Shown here piece after piece: positions 48,436 through 56,099 of a stretch of DNA of 64,000 bases. Origin of the DNA: Mucilaginibacter psychrotolerans (GTDB taxonomy: Bacteria > Bacteroidota > Bacteroidia > Sphingobacteriales > Sphingobacteriaceae); assembly GCF_004519315.1 (NCBI RefSeq), contig NZ_SOZE01000008.1:1-64000 (forward strand), read 5' to 3'. Both the position numbers and the translations under genes were made by a program. Numbering within the stretch: position 1 is the first letter of the stretch; every line of letters starts with the position of its first letter. Below the pieces are notes generated by a model that was given only the letters and a program-made list of their open reading frames with translations, was not told where the DNA came from and did no database searches.

Positions 48436-49959
48436 TTACTCTTTTAATGCTTGTTCCAATTGATTGATTAAAATCTGTCTGTCCATCGGATAACCAGCCT
48501 TTGAAATTTCTATATCCCCGTTTTTATGGATGATAGCGTAGGTTGGATATCCTTTTGATTTCAAATTTGCCATGATATCCTGTGTTAAACGTTCATTCGC
48601 CAAAACATGGGTGCCGGTCATGCCGTAATAGGCAATTAATTCCTTCCATTGCTTTTCATTTTTAAGATCGTAATTAGCGACATAAAGAAATTCCAGTCCT
48701 TTGTCCTTGAAATACTCTTTAATCGCTTCACCGTTTTTTTCAGTCTCTGATCTGCAAGGACCGCACCATGTACCCCACATATCTAAAAGTACCGTCTTTC
48801 CCTTTACTATACTCAATAAATCTTTAAAGGTTTGCAAATTAGTTCCGTTTTGAATGGCAAATACTACAAACAGGCTTAATTTCTTTCCTTTATTTTGGAT
48901 TACTTCGGATATAGGCGCACTAAACCATGTAACATATTTACTGCGAGGGTACTTCGCTTTAAAACGCTCGAATATGAAAGGTAAATTTTTGAAATCGCTA
49001 TCATCGAAAGCCATATCGAAAAGAACGCCAAAAGCATACTCTGCTACTTTACCGGTGAAATTTTTATTGATAATTTTTTCTTGTAGCAAATTGTTTGGAT
49101 CATCGTTGAATAGGTTCGCCCCCCTTACTTGGTCTGTATTATACCAGGTACGATAGAATTGTTCTGGATGATCTTGGCTATTTGCCCAAAGCCGTTCCTT
49201 TTCCCTAAACAGGAAAGTACCTACTAACTCCCGATAGATGTAAGAATTAAGGGCTTTATCGCTATTCAGTTTAAGATTGGCAAATAAACTATCGGTAATA
49301 TGCTGCCACCTTGAATAGTTTCTTTTGTAAGCCCCTTTGATTTTAAATTTGTTACCCTCGGCGAATAAATAATAATCATGGCAGGCAAGGTATTTTAGGT
49401 TATTTTGACTGGCTGCTATGAACGACTGCGTTGGCTTATATGTTTTAATATATTTTTGTAAGCGGATATTTTTTTCGTGTTCATTAGCGAGTATTATTGG
49501 CAACACTCTATCCGGCAACGTATCATGGTAATATTTTTGAAGATCAAGCCCTGATGATAAGCCAATCATCGGCTGGTTATTTTCTTCACCTTTTCCGGTA
49601 ATGGAAAACCCAAAATCCGCTTGCTTAAAATCTGCCTCGAAAAATAGATGGTCGTTTGGCGAAATAAAAAAGGTATAGCTTATTGATTTGCTATTGTTGG
49701 ATTGCGCACTGTCGCAAGAGAATTGTATAAATTGAGGCTCTGATATACTCAAAGAATAGAGCGTAGGTTGTTCCTTTATAAGAGCGATTTCAACCTTTGC
49801 CTTTTTTAGGTGATTAGTTATCAAACGGTCATTCAGGTAAACGATCTCCGCTTTGTTTGAAGCAGTATTTTTAATATTGAAAGAAACCGTAGCATTCTGT
49901 GAAAAAGCAAAAAATAGAAAACCAAAATTCAATATTAAGAGTAGAAGAGTTTTTTTCAT
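48436..49959 (-). CDS. TlpA-family thioredoxin-like protein
   Basis: 507 aa with a signal peptide (MKKTLLLLILNFGFLFFAFS). A long N-terminal helical/strand region (about 25-360) of the type seen in large Bacteroidota TlpA proteins is followed by a thioredoxin fold with WCGPC at 398-402 and a cis-Pro loop near KSKGYPTYAII. Role: periplasmic thiol reduction or disulfide shuffling. It lies directly (12 bp) after a 35-aa Cys-rich ORF and downstream of a radical SAM maturase in the same direction. Confidence 0.9.
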   Translation of the reverse strand: MKKTLLLLILNFGFLFFAFSQNATVSFNIKNTASNKAEIVYLNDRLITNHLKKAKVEIALIKEQPTLYSLSISEPQFIQFSCDSAQSNNSKSISYTFFISPNDHLFFEADFKQADFGFSITGKGEENNQPMIGLSSGLDLQKYYHDTLPDRVLPIILANEHEKNIRLQKYIKTYKPTQSFIAASQNNLKYLACHDYYLFAEGNKFKIKGAYKRNYSRWQHITDSLFANLKLNSDKALNSYIYRELVGTFLFREKERLWANSQDHPEQFYRTWYNTDQVRGANLFNDDPNNLLQEKIINKNFTGKVAEYAFGVLFDMAFDDSDFKNLPFIFERFKAKYPRSKYVTWFSAPISEVIQNKGKKLSLFVVFAIQNGTNLQTFKDLLSIVKGKTVLLDMWGTWCGPCRSETEKNGEAIKEYFKDKGLEFLYVANYDLKNEKQWKELIAYYGMTGTHVLANERLTQDIMANLKSKGYPTYAIIHKNGDIEISKAGYPMDRQILINQLEQALKE

Positions 49960-49971
49960 TATTCCGGTATT

Positions 49972-50079
49972 TTAGCCGCAAGATAGGCAACGCCGGCAAT
50001 CTTTCGCCTTAAAAGAACTCAAAGATACATTATATCGTTTCGTAACATCATCCAGCCGGGTCGTGTCGATTAGAAACAT
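49972..50079 (-). CDS. 35-aa Cys-rich ORF, candidate peptide
   Basis: ATG 50079 to TAA 49972 gives MFLIDTTRLDDVTKRYNVSL, then SSFKAKDCRRCLSCG. The C-terminus has a C-x2-C-x2-C pattern followed by Gly at the very end. The codon before the ATG is preceded by a stop, so it is not the tail of a longer frame. It is placed between a small ORF and the TlpA gene in an operon with a radical SAM/SPASM maturase. Whether it is translated is unproven; a modified peptide precursor is a reasonable reading. Confidence 0.45.
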   Translation of the reverse strand: MFLIDTTRLDDVTKRYNVSLSSFKAKDCRRCLSCG

Positions 50080-50154
50080 GTGTCATTTCGTTAGCTCCCT
50101 GATATCTTTGCTATGTTCGCTAAAGGCAAATCATACCAGCGGCAACTGTCGATA

Positions 50155-50346
50155 TTATACTGTCTCCTTGATATGGGATAACGCGATTTCCACTTTTTCA
50201 ACTTCCAATAATTCAATTTCTCGAAATTCGTTGTGCAATTTGGTGTAAGCAAAATCCAAGAATTTATTTTTATCCGCTTGTGTTTCGCCGTTGAGGTAAG
50301 CCGCAATACAAATAGCTAAAAAATCCAGTGAACTAAGTTTTGCCAT
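50155..50346 (-). CDS. Small acidic hypothetical protein next to the radical SAM gene
   Basis: 63 aa: MAKLSSLDFLAICIAAYLNG, then ETQADKNKFLDFAYTKLHNE and a helical acidic end. No family recognised. It begins 28 bp after the maturase stop and is probably in the same operon; it may be an accessory or immunity protein, or another precursor. Confidence 0.5.
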   Translation of the reverse strand: MAKLSSLDFLAICIAAYLNGETQADKNKFLDFAYTKLHNEFREIELLEVEKVEIALSHIKETV

Positions 50347-50373
50347 CCGGTTTTTCCTGCATTCAGAGTTATA

Positions 50374-51714
50374 CTATGAATGTATTATTGCATGGGCATC
50401 AATTAATTTCAATCGCTCTATTGCCTGCAACTCATAGTATTTAGGAATATACCGATGGTAAAGGCTACACTGCGGGTCTTTCTTATCAACCCGGTAAACA
50501 GGGCATCCGCTGGTGCAGATGGCGCGGTAGTGGCATTTTTTGCAATCGTCTGATTTTTCGTCTTCGTGATGTTCGCCGCTGGCAATCATTTCCACCAAGC
50601 TTAATTCATCATCGAAGATAGAAACGCCGGGGGAGTTATCATCCCCGAATTGTACATGGCAGTATTTAAACGTGCCATCCACGTAAATCGCGCCGCCCGA
50701 AAAACCGGATGCACAGGTCTGGAAACCTAATTCATTTGGTTTCAAGTCACAGAACTGGAAGCGTTTGGAAAACTGCCAGCCAGTTTCTATGGCTTCCTGC
50801 ATGATGGCATAGGAGGCCGATAAATATTCATCCAGAAGTTCGGCATGGATTTTTTCGCCTTTAACGATTGAATAACGAAACGGAATATCCAAGGTAATCA
50901 GGTACCGGGTTAATTCCGGCAAGCCCGTGAGGTTCAAATTGGTTACCACTGTATTGACTGACACCGGAATGCCCTCGGCAATTAGTTTGCGCAAATTGGT
51001 ATCAACGATGCCGAATGAACCGCATCCCGAGCGGAAACTGCGCGTGGCATCATGCGTTTTTTCCACGCCGTCAAGCGATACGCCAAACCCGATGCCGTAC
51101 TCTTTAGCGAAAGCGATAATCTCGTCATTCAGCATGGTTAAGTTGGTCACAAAACCCGCATCGAATTTGCATCCCGCATCGGCTAACACTTGCCTTGCTT
51201 CGGGAATAAATACCTTCCAACTGCTGAACTGCCCTAACGGTTCACCACCAGCAAGCCGCAAACGGATATGCCGGATGCCGTCCTTGCGCACGGCTTCCAG
51301 CATCTTATGTAGCAATTGCTGCCTGACTGCTCCCGTCATGCCTTTGCCGGTGTTGAGCGTTGAGATATAGCAATAACTACACCCCAGGTTACAGGCGTTG
51401 GTGGTGTGAATCCAAAAGTTTAAGGATTTCGGCGCGGCGGGTTTTACAGGCAGAGAAAACCCGTCAAAGCTTACAAGTTCAGTTTTGCTAAGCATGGCAA
51501 AAAACTGTTCCAACGTTTCCGCTGGCATTTCCAGTTTTTCGGCAATTGCCTGTACATCATCAATGCCGTTCACCGCCTGCAAGAGTTCCTGCTGGCGTTG
51601 GTTCAGCAAGCGGAACGAGTTGGGATAACTGCAATTCACCGCATAAGCAAAGCCATCGCCAGCAGGGCGAAGCAATAAATCAGCCGATTTGCGCGGTACT
51701 AAATTCTTCATCAT
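50374..51714 (-). CDS. Radical SAM/SPASM peptide maturase
   Basis: 446 aa. N-terminal about 1-85 looks like a PqqD-type recognition domain (PRKSADLLLRPAGDGFAYAV; LAEKL-type helix). The radical SAM core has the cluster motif Cys108-x3-Cys112-x2-Cys115 (NACNLGCSYCY), then RLRLAGGEPL. The SPASM domain begins with FQTCASGFSGGAIYVDG and ends with a Cys cluster (DDCKKCHYRAICTSGCPVYR ... QCSLYH). Role by family: radical modification of a ribosomal peptide (thioether, C-C or similar). It overlaps the end of the small ORF at 51680 by 35 bp, so that ORF is the natural substrate candidate. Confidence 0.92.
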   Translation of the reverse strand: MMKNLVPRKSADLLLRPAGDGFAYAVNCSYPNSFRLLNQRQQELLQAVNGIDDVQAIAEKLEMPAETLEQFFAMLSKTELVSFDGFSLPVKPAAPKSLNFWIHTTNACNLGCSYCYISTLNTGKGMTGAVRQQLLHKMLEAVRKDGIRHIRLRLAGGEPLGQFSSWKVFIPEARQVLADAGCKFDAGFVTNLTMLNDEIIAFAKEYGIGFGVSLDGVEKTHDATRSFRSGCGSFGIVDTNLRKLIAEGIPVSVNTVVTNLNLTGLPELTRYLITLDIPFRYSIVKGEKIHAELLDEYLSASYAIMQEAIETGWQFSKRFQFCDLKPNELGFQTCASGFSGGAIYVDGTFKYCHVQFGDDNSPGVSIFDDELSLVEMIASGEHHEDEKSDDCKKCHYRAICTSGCPVYRVDKKDPQCSLYHRYIPKYYELQAIERLKLIDAHAIIHS

Positions 51715-51871
51715 CTTCAGGCGTGTGAATGTTATCCGTGCAGTCGTGATAGTTATCTGTACAATCGTTGTTATACACGGCCTTTTCGTTGCTCAAATAA
51801 CCAGCGCCATTTACCGCTTTAATCATCGCCAAATCATCAAAAAGAATTTCCGATTTGAATACTTGTTCCAT
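51680..51871 (-). CDS. Candidate precursor peptide of the radical SAM maturase
   Basis: 63 aa. A leader-like half (MEQVFKSEILFDDLAMIKAV) is followed by a core-like half containing two DCTDN repeats (36-40 and 43-47; Cys37 and Cys44) separated by YH. It ends in an acidic tail (TPEDDEEFSTAQIG). Starts 22 bp after the serine recombinase stop and ends inside the maturase gene. Repeated Cys-Thr-Asp-Asn units are plausible modification sites; this is inference from context and composition. Confidence 0.6.
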   Translation of the reverse strand: MEQVFKSEILFDDLAMIKAVNGAGYLSNEKAVYNNDCTDNYHDCTDNIHTPEDDEEFSTAQIG

Positions 51872-51893
51872 ATCTTTTGTGTTATTAATTTAT

Positions 51894-52538
51894 TTATGAT
51901 TTCAATCTGTTCATCAGCGCGTAAACAGTGGTTGGATGCCATTTGCCTCCAATGCGGAATGTTGGCACACCTTTTTTATTCAGTTCTTCCGAAACCGCGC
52001 GGACGGTAACAATGCCTCTTTTTCTTAGCTGCCGAAGTGTAGGGAACATTTTATGAGCAAATTCGTCAGCCGCCTGCCTGTTGGCAATTGATAACAGTTT
52101 GCCATTTTTTCCCAATTCAACGCCACGATTTTTCGCTGCGCTTAATGCTTTTTTTGTCGTTTCGCTTATCCGCTCCCGTTGTTCTTCGGCAACCGCTGCC
52201 AAAATATGGATGGTAAAGCGGTTGGCATGTGGATTATCAACTACTTTAACCTCTGTCTTTGATTTGACGATACCGGCTATTTGCTCAACGTCTCGCCCTA
52301 AACGATCCAGTCGAGCGACAACCAAGGTCGCTTTATTCTGCTTACATAAGTTAAGTGCGTCAAATAGTCCGGCGCGATACTTTCGTGTTGATTGCACCTC
52401 GATTACGTCCGTAACCACCACGTAATCATTCATTTTACAATATTGCTGCACGGCGCTTTGCTGTGCTTCCAGCCCCAAGCCACTTTTTCCCTGCCTGCTT
52501 GTAGATACGCGGTAATACGCAATTGCCCGTTTCATCAT
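51894..52538 (-). CDS. Serine recombinase (resolvase/invertase family)
   Basis: 214 aa. Catalytic N-terminal domain with YYRVSTSRQ (nucleophile Ser), VVARLDRLGRDVEQIAG (conserved Arg pair) and AEEQRERISETTKKALSAA, followed by a C-terminal HTH region (RKRGIVTVRAVSEELNKKG). Size and order match small resolvases and DNA invertases such as Hin or Mpi. Immediately upstream lies a 110-bp segment flanked by 18-bp inverted repeats that could be its substrate. Confidence 0.93.
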   Translation of the reverse strand: MMKRAIAYYRVSTSRQGKSGLGLEAQQSAVQQYCKMNDYVVVTDVIEVQSTRKYRAGLFDALNLCKQNKATLVVARLDRLGRDVEQIAGIVKSKTEVKVVDNPHANRFTIHILAAVAEEQRERISETTKKALSAAKNRGVELGKNGKLLSIANRQAADEFAHKMFPTLRQLRKRGIVTVRAVSEELNKKGVPTFRIGGKWHPTTVYALMNRLKS

Positions 52539-52548
52539 TACCTCTTGT

Positions 52549-52694
52549 GTTCATAAATAAACCATCACTTATATTTGAACAATATTGCAGGAAAAAGCAA
52601 CCACTTTTGAGTTCTAAGAGCTTGTAATACAGCGTTTCAATTTTAGTTGAAAGTGCTTTTTTGTCCATGAGTTGAGGATGGTTTATTTACGAAC
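52549..52694. promoter_or_regulatory. Candidate invertible promoter segment
   Basis: GTTCATAAATAAACCATC (52549-52566) and GATGGTTTATTTACGAAC (52677-52694) are inverted repeats with 17 of 18 positions matching. They enclose 110 bp between the leftward serine recombinase and the rightward gene at 52753. Inside, next to the left repeat, is TATATTTG (52570-52577), a perfect Bacteroidota -7 box now reading right. Both outer flanks carry CTTGT, offering a -33 TTG at 22 bp (present orientation) or 20 bp (inverted). Confidence 0.6.
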
Positions 52695-52752
52695 AAGTTT
52701 TATCGAAAAATTTGTTTTAACGTTTTCAACTCCTTTCGAAATTAGGTGCCTA

Positions 52753-53241
52753 ATGACTGATATACTTTCCATTCTTACATTGCTGGCTTTGATTTATCAG
52801 TTGTACATGCAACGTATTCATAATGAAAAATCGGTCAAACCGCTTGTACAGATTGATTTGACTGACAACACTGAAAGGCTAATTTATATCCGTGTACGGA
52901 ATAACGGCGTGGGCCCTTTTATTGCCGAAAAACTGATTTTTGTAAAAGACGGGCAGATTTATTACAACATAAGGGATTGCCTTTCGCTAAACGCACGGGA
53001 TTACCAGCGTGTCGAAATTGGCGAATCTGTAAAGAAAGTAATTGCACCGGATGCCTATCTGGTGGTTTTCTCAAAACAGTTCGATATTAAGGCAGCAGAT
53101 ACGGAAATAGATAATCTTCGAAGCCAACTGGCGGCAATTAAATTGATAGTGGAGGGGCGAGATATTTACGGTCATAAGATTACCGTGGAACGGGATTTAA
53201 CATGGTTCACCCGCCATCATAAAAACGACTTATCTGAATAA
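52753..53241 (+). CDS. Membrane-anchored hypothetical protein
   Basis: 162 aa from ATG 52753 (MTDILSILTLLALIYQLYMQ); the frame is open from 52672, but the extra residues overlap the inverted repeat and look non-coding. One N-terminal TM, then a soluble beta-type domain (VKPLVQIDLTDNTERLIYIR, GVGPFIAEKLIFVKDG). No family recognised. Expression would come from the promoter box inside the candidate invertible segment. Confidence 0.6.
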   Translation: MTDILSILTLLALIYQLYMQRIHNEKSVKPLVQIDLTDNTERLIYIRVRNNGVGPFIAEKLIFVKDGQIYYNIRDCLSLNARDYQRVEIGESVKKVIAPDAYLVVFSKQFDIKAADTEIDNLRSQLAAIKLIVEGRDIYGHKITVERDLTWFTRHHKNDLSE

Positions 53242-53300
53242 ACCCTATCTTTGCAGTTCTATTACTGTGGCTCTTGCCACATTGTGATAAGGTTTAGGTT

Positions 53301-53340
53301 AAAGCCCCGAAACAGCGAGTGTAACGGGGCTTTGTATTTT
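53301..53340 (+). terminator. Terminator after the membrane-anchored protein gene
   Basis: AAAGCCCCG and CGGGGCTTT form a perfect 9-bp stem around 15 nt, followed by a T-rich stretch. Confidence 0.7.
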
Positions 53341-53352
53341 TTGCGTGAGGGA

Positions 53353-53407
53353 TTGCAATGAAAAGCCCGCAAGCCTGATAAGGCGCGTACTTGCAATGTA
53401 AAGCCCG
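53353..53407. repeat. Direct repeat beside the mobilisation region
   Basis: TTGCAATGAAAAGCCCG (53353-53369) recurs as TTGCAATGTAAAGCCCG (53391-53407), 16 of 17 bases. It lies 30 bp beyond the end of the leftward mobilisation gene set. Confidence 0.55.
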
Positions 53408-53436
53408 ACCCCAAGGGGCACGCCCTAAGTAAGAGA

Positions 53437-54060
53437 TTACATTTCATGTTGCTTGCCTTGCGAAGGCTGCGTTTGCTGCTCTTTCGTTTGTTTGATTTTT
53501 TCGAGAAAAGCGGCGCGTTGCTGTTCGCGGTTTGGTTGTTCCGTGCCGGATGCTTGTTCCTGCTCTGCGCCTTTAAATGCTACTTTCGGCTGCTTCTGCT
53601 TATAAGGCTGCTGCTCCTTCAATGCTTCAATATTTTTCTTTTCATGTGCCTCCGCTTCTTTTTGCTTTTGGCCTGACTGTTTTGTTTTTTGCTGCTGGCG
53701 CACGCGAGCATTATCAATCATCCCTTGAAACTTTTCACCCTGTTTGGTAAAATCCTTATCATTCGGCTGGTTCGGATCGGGACCGTTATAGCCGTGTTGC
53801 TTGGCAACCTCATAGGCTTGCCGCTTATATTGGTTGTCTATCCTGTTTAAGCCATCTTCAAAATTTAACTGGCGGTTTTGTCCGGTGGCTCGGTTAAAGT
53901 CATTCAGGTGCTTCGATTGCAAAGCATATTTGCCTGGGTATTCCTCCCGCTCTTTATGATACTCGCGGGAAAGTTTCACAAAATCGGCATAGCCTTCATG
54001 ATCCATTTTGTGCAAATAGTCTTGAACAAAAGGCGGGATTTTTTCTTCGTCGTTTTTCAT
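53437..54060 (-). CDS. Hydrophilic Gln/Lys-rich protein of the mobilisation region
   Basis: 207 aa. N-terminal about 1-115 is a structured helical part (IPPFVQDYLHKMDHEGYADF, LNDFNRATGQNRQLNFEDGL); the rest is a low-complexity Gln/Lys/Glu tail, probably disordered or coiled coil. Its C-terminal style resembles the 138-aa protein at 54549 (QQTRE/KQTKEQQT). Probably an accessory factor of transfer; no family recognised. Confidence 0.5.
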   Translation of the reverse strand: MKNDEEKIPPFVQDYLHKMDHEGYADFVKLSREYHKEREEYPGKYALQSKHLNDFNRATGQNRQLNFEDGLNRIDNQYKRQAYEVAKQHGYNGPDPNQPNDKDFTKQGEKFQGMIDNARVRQQQKTKQSGQKQKEAEAHEKKNIEALKEQQPYKQKQPKVAFKGAEQEQASGTEQPNREQQRAAFLEKIKQTKEQQTQPSQGKQHEM

Positions 54061-54120
54061 TGTGGTTGAGTTTAGGGTCGACTAATGGTATAATCTTTCA
54101 TAAATATAGGGAGATTTTTA

Positions 54121-54552
54121 ATGTATAAATATGAGTTATCGCTTTGGGACACATTAAAAGATAAAAACGGCGTGCCACTATCTGCAAAGTATTTCTATGG
54201 CGATGAATATTCAGACCAGTATTTGTTCCATGATCCTTATAGCCTGCCGCGTTTTGGTCATCTTACCCGCAAAGCGTTGATGCATTATCTGGGCGACTAT
54301 TACAACCCACACAAAGGTGCCATGCTTCATGAGCCGGTCATCCGGCTCATAATTATGGGGTTTATTGCCTACCGGATACAGCATAAAACCAAAGCGTATG
54401 ATAAAGATTACATTGATAATTTTTTAAAGAAACTTATTGGCGACCTGTACGGCGTTCCTTTAGCATACGACCAAAGCCGTATCGATAAAGGCATCGTGCC
54501 GCCGTACAGGGGCATATTGCATGATATGGATGTGGCAACGCCGCAGGCTTAA
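54121..54552 (+). CDS. Hypothetical protein in the mobilisation region
   Basis: 143 aa, opposite strand to its neighbours: MYKYELSLWDTLKDKNGVPL, FHDPYSLPRFGHLTRKALMH, then helical segments ending DMDVATPQA. No signal peptide, no clear TM. It ends within 4 bp of the convergent gene. Function unknown. Confidence 0.5.
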   Translation: MYKYELSLWDTLKDKNGVPLSAKYFYGDEYSDQYLFHDPYSLPRFGHLTRKALMHYLGDYYNPHKGAMLHEPVIRLIIMGFIAYRIQHKTKAYDKDYIDNFLKKLIGDLYGVPLAYDQSRIDKGIVPPYRGILHDMDVATPQA

Positions 54553-54965
54553 ACTTCCATTTCCATTCCACGGGTTTGTTGCTCCCGTGTCTGTTGCAGT
54601 TTGCTTAAGAACGCTTCCTTTTCATCAGCCAGCGATTTATGTTCCTGCTCAGGCTGCGATTTATCCTGCTGCGGTTTCGTTGAGTCAGGCTCGTTAGCGC
54701 CGAAGCGTTTTTGCTGTTCTTCGCCGTTCTCGCCCCATTTTTCTTTATGGGCGGCATAGTCGTCTTTTAACATTTCTTTGATGCCTTTGGGCATCTTGCC
54801 ATAGCTGCCGAACCTGTCGACCATTCGGGCGTAACGGGCGTCTACGCCTTGTTTGGCTTCCTGCGCATCGGCCTGGAAGTCAAGCCATGCGTTCTGATGC
54901 ATGCCGTTCATTTCTGCTTCGGATGGGAATGTTGTGGTTGCTGTTCCATTGGTTTCCTCTTTCAT
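54549..54965 (-). CDS. Small hydrophilic mobilisation-region protein
   Basis: 138 aa. AEMNGMHQNAWLDFQADAQE and YARMVDRFGSYGKMPKGIKE helices are followed by a Gln/Glu/Lys-rich tail. Starts 28 bp after the relaxase stop, so it belongs to the mobC-relaxase unit. Function unknown. Confidence 0.5.
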   Translation of the reverse strand: MKEETNGTATTTFPSEAEMNGMHQNAWLDFQADAQEAKQGVDARYARMVDRFGSYGKMPKGIKEMLKDDYAAHKEKWGENGEEQQKRFGANEPDSTKPQQDKSQPEQEHKSLADEKEAFLSKLQQTREQQTRGMEMEV

Positions 54966-54992
54966 GATTGAAAAAATTAAAGGTGAATGATT

Positions 54993-56099
54993 TTATGTGG
55001 GTTTGTAATATTGTGCGGCTTCGATAAAACCGAGCATTTTGTCCGGCGGCTTATGCCTTGGCGTTGCGGTAATGGCGTAGCTGTCTGCATCAAATTGCTG
55101 CTTTAAGGCTGCGCGTTGCTCCGTGGCGTTTTCTTTGAATGAGAAACATACGCGCAGGGCAATCAATACCGACATGGTAATTTCGGGCGTTAGTGAACGG
55201 TTACGTTCTCTAACATCCTTGACGTTCTGCAAAAACTTCTGCCGCGCTTCGTCCTGTGCGCTGGCCATAGGGGCAGGTGTTTTTGCAGAATTGTCCGCAG
55301 TTGCTTCGGTGGGCTGCGATGGCTTATCGTACTCCTGCTGCCCTTGTTGCTTCTGCACTTGCATTTCCAGGATGGCTTGTTTGTCCGGTGGTAATTCTGT
55401 ATCAATGAAGCGTTGCTTTAGTTCGGCGGTCTTTACGCCATCCAACTTGCGCACCAGGTCGAATGATATGCCTTCCGAATCAACCACCCGGAAAGGGCGG
55501 TCTGTGCCTTTGGCAATTTTGTAACCGTTAGCTTTTGCTTCGCTGATAAATTCTTCGGCTGTAGCAGTGCGCCGCCATATCGCGGTTAATGTCTGTTTAT
55601 GCTGGTCCCGGTTCTTGTTTTTCTGCGGCGTTGGTTTGTGTTTTAATTTCTTTTCGATTTCCGCCCGCGCCCGGTCGTGTGCTTTGTAATTATCCTCATA
55701 AGTCGCCAATGTACCGCGCTCATGGTTGTAACGCTCATAGACGATATGCGCATGTATGCGCCCATTGCCAAGGTCGTGTAATACCGCGCCATGGCGCTGG
55801 TCTCCATAGTTTAATTGCTTGGTCAATATATCAACTGATTCCAGCCATTCTTCCTTGGTCATTACCCGATCCATTGTGTCTTCGGGATTGGGGTTCATAT
55901 AGGCGTGGTAAGCACTATTCTTGCTGCGGGTTAACTTGCTGTTTAATTCCACGCTATACAGGAACTCTTTAAATTCTTCGGGGGTGGCATCTTCCCGTCC
56001 ATCTAAATGCAGGACGGTAATATGTTGGTTATTCCCCAGCGTAAAAAGGTAATCCCCTAATTGCGGGGCATTACCCCTGATTTTTCCTGCGATAACCAT
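54993..56099 (-). CDS. MobP/VirD2-type relaxase
   Basis: 368 aa. Relaxase domain about 1-160: an early candidate Tyr in QLGDYLFTLG, KNSAYHAYMNPN, and the metal-binding H-x-H of HGAVLHDLGNGRIHAHIVY. The rest is basic and helical, with low-complexity Gln-rich parts. Role: nicks oriT and leads the strand during conjugative transfer. Its 5' end overlaps mobC by 29 bp, typical of this pair. Confidence 0.88.
   Translation of the reverse strand: MVIAGKIRGNAPQLGDYLFTLGNNQHITVLHLDGREDATPEEFKEFLYSVELNSKLTRSKNSAYHAYMNPNPEDTMDRVMTKEEWLESVDILTKQLNYGDQRHGAVLHDLGNGRIHAHIVYERYNHERGTLATYEDNYKAHDRARAEIEKKLKHKPTPQKNKNRDQHKQTLTAIWRRTATAEEFISEAKANGYKIAKGTDRPFRVVDSEGISFDLVRKLDGVKTAELKQRFIDTELPPDKQAILEMQVQKQQGQQEYDKPSQPTEATADNSAKTPAPMASAQDEARQKFLQNVKDVRERNRSLTPEITMSVLIALRVCFSFKENATEQRAALKQQFDADSYAITATPRHKPPDKMLGFIEAAQYYKPT

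Noticed and set aside
50091..50306. A 71-codon leftward frame overlapping the 63-aa ORF at 50155
   Set aside because: Composition (many Lys, Trp, Arg without pattern) looks like an out-of-frame reading; the 63-aa frame is far more protein-like.
52435..52668. A 77-codon frame overlapping the 5' end of the serine recombinase gene
   Set aside because: Its second half is the shifted frame of the recombinase N-terminus, and its first half crosses the candidate invertible segment. No family resemblance; probably not coding.
53446..54069. Hydrophobic Leu/Phe-rich rightward frames in the mobilisation region
   Set aside because: They are the antisense of Gln/Lys-rich codons, which always gives Leu/Phe-rich apparent membrane proteins.
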